Below, in pieces: positions 62,707 through 64,000 of a stretch of 64,000 nucleotides of DNA; the first letter of the stretch is position 1; each line of letters starts with the position of its first letter. The notes under the pieces are model-generated. The model was not told the DNA's origin and searched no databases. It worked only from the letters and a program-made list of their open reading frames with translations. Both the position numbers and the translations under genes were made by a program. Location: NCBI RefSeq assembly GCF_902362185.1, contig NC_044498.1, positions 31,638,036 to 31,702,035 on the forward strand. Reading direction: 5' to 3'. Source of the DNA: Chanos chanos. Its lineage: Eukaryota > Chordata > Actinopteri > Gonorynchiformes > Chanidae.

Positions 62707-64000
62707 GTAAGAGCAATAATCTTTTTTTCCTTCCCTTCAGAGTCAAATTTTACCATCTCGGTATTCTGATTTTTTTCCTTAATCATTAGTTCTGCTAATA
62801 TATCAGTACATGTCACCAACGCACGCTTCACCTAAAAATACCCCACAGGTGGTGTCTCAGTCTAAAAATACGAATGCAGGCAGGTTTGGAGTGATGTGGA
62901 ATTAAAAGTTGTCTCATGCTTAAATTAGGCCTAACTTGCATGTGTGAATTATCATAGGCAGGAAAACCTATGTCTGATGTTCTAAGGCCAGGTGGTTTGC
63001 ACCTCTGTGACTGCACCTGTATGTTTATATTGAGGCAGCTAGCTTTTGTATCTGGTTTCCTAGCTCAGTAATAAAGAGTTATTTTTATGCACTGTGCCTG
63101 CGAGAGAGGTATTCAAAAAAGAGGGGAATTTGCAATGTAAACTGGTTTATAATTTGTATTTGAGTTTTTTTTTTATATTGTAGGTCATGTTGTCTTATGG
63201 ATAATGGAGTAATAGAGTTGTAGCATACTAAGAATTAAAAAAGTGTGCACATTGTCATTCTAGGCGTGTTATCATTTGACAAAGTTTAGAGCTGTCTCTT
63301 TTCTGCCTCTCCTTTTGAACTTCTGCTTTTATCCAGAATTAGAAGAGAGGGAGAGAATAGATTCACTTTGATGTTAACACAGTCGCTGTTTTTTTTGTTG
63401 TTGTTTTTGTTGTCGGTGGTGGGAGTTTGCCTTTCTTCCTCTTTCTCTTTGATGCACTTCTGTAGATTAATTTCTCTTAATGTGCCATGTTAATTGTGAA
63501 TTTACACATGTGAATATTATATGTGAATATATTATTTCCCGTGAGGATAAAGTTTGGTATTTTTACACACTTTTACATATTACCAAACGGCTTCGGATAT
63601 GTCAGCCAGAGCAGTGCCAGAAGCAGTTTGTACATGTATATTGTGGCAGCTAGCTTTTGTCTCTGTATTCCTAGCTCAGTAATAAAAAGTTTATTTTTAT
63701 GCACCAAATGAGGTCCTAAAGAAAAATGAATCAGTAACTGTAGGCAAGCACATTCATGGTACAGAGAGCCCCTGCTGTGACACTGAGTAAAGCTCTTAAA
63801 CTGAAAGGTTACACATTGCTTTATGGCACTCGTATGAGAGTGTATTTGTCTTTGTACATTTGTGTATTTGTAATAACATTTGTGTGATTGGATTAAATTG
63901 CATTTAAATATGAATATGAAGAACACATTGTTACCATGTATCTATTCCGAATGTTTGATCAATGTATTCCACACACAAAAAAAATCATATTTATGTGTTT
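62707..64000 (+). other. Start of lcor intron 6, to window end
   Basis: No further exon is recognisable before the window ends. The stretch contains the duplicated 75-bp segment described separately. Confidence 0.5.
63018..63703. repeat. Direct repeat pair, about 75 bp each
   Basis: A segment at 63018-63092 recurs at 63630-63703 in the same orientation. Both share GGCAGCTAGCTTTTGT, then CCTAGCTCAGTAATAAA and ATTTTTATGCAC, with only a few differences. The copies are 612 bases apart and the DNA between them is not obviously repeated. It could be two copies of a short dispersed repeat or the ends of an unrecognised element. Confidence 0.75.

Overview
The window is animal nuclear DNA, almost certainly from a ray-finned (teleost-like) fish. 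All genes are split by GT-AG introns and their products match vertebrate proteins over nearly full length. Introns are mostly short, and fish-style DNA transposon remnants lie between exons. There are no bacterial operons, CRISPR arrays or recognisable RNA genes.

Layout: (1) 1-2007 holds traces of a decayed THAP-like gene (-) and the gtpbp2 upstream region. (2) gtpbp2 (+, 2008-10939, 12 coding exons), a GTPase linked to ribosome rescue. (3) Two complete DNA polymerase eta genes head to head: polh copy A (-, 14225-17688) and polh copy B (+, 18519-22502), ten coding exons each, starts 830 bp apart. (4) fbxo28 (+, 23741-27907). (5) degs1 (+, 32760-37941), dihydroceramide desaturase. (6) nvl (-, 40587-51045, 23 coding exons), a nuclear double AAA ATPase. 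(7) The 5' half of an lcor-type corepressor gene (+, from 52053 past the window end), divergent from nvl.

In human, POLH-GTPBP2 and FBXO28-DEGS1-NVL are two separate conserved gene neighbourhoods and LCOR is in a third. Here they adjoin, with a join between about 22.7 and 23.7 kb and another between nvl and lcor. gtpbp2 and polh copy A keep the convergent arrangement known in human; copy B is the extra one.

The most striking observation is the inverted polh pair. First exons differ at about a quarter of sites and the last exons are strongly diverged, so the duplication is old. Yet about 1.19 kb from exon 2 to the start of intron 6, introns included, differs by only two substitutions and one homopolymer base. 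That points to very recent gene conversion between the arms. Other candidates worth checking are a perfect p53 consensus full site in gtpbp2 intron 1, a perfect CTCF core between gtpbp2 and polh A, a GC-AG intron in nvl, several DNA transposon remnants, and a duplicated 75-bp segment near the window end. Exon borders were read by eye from splice consensus, reading phase and remembered family sequences; no alignment was run.
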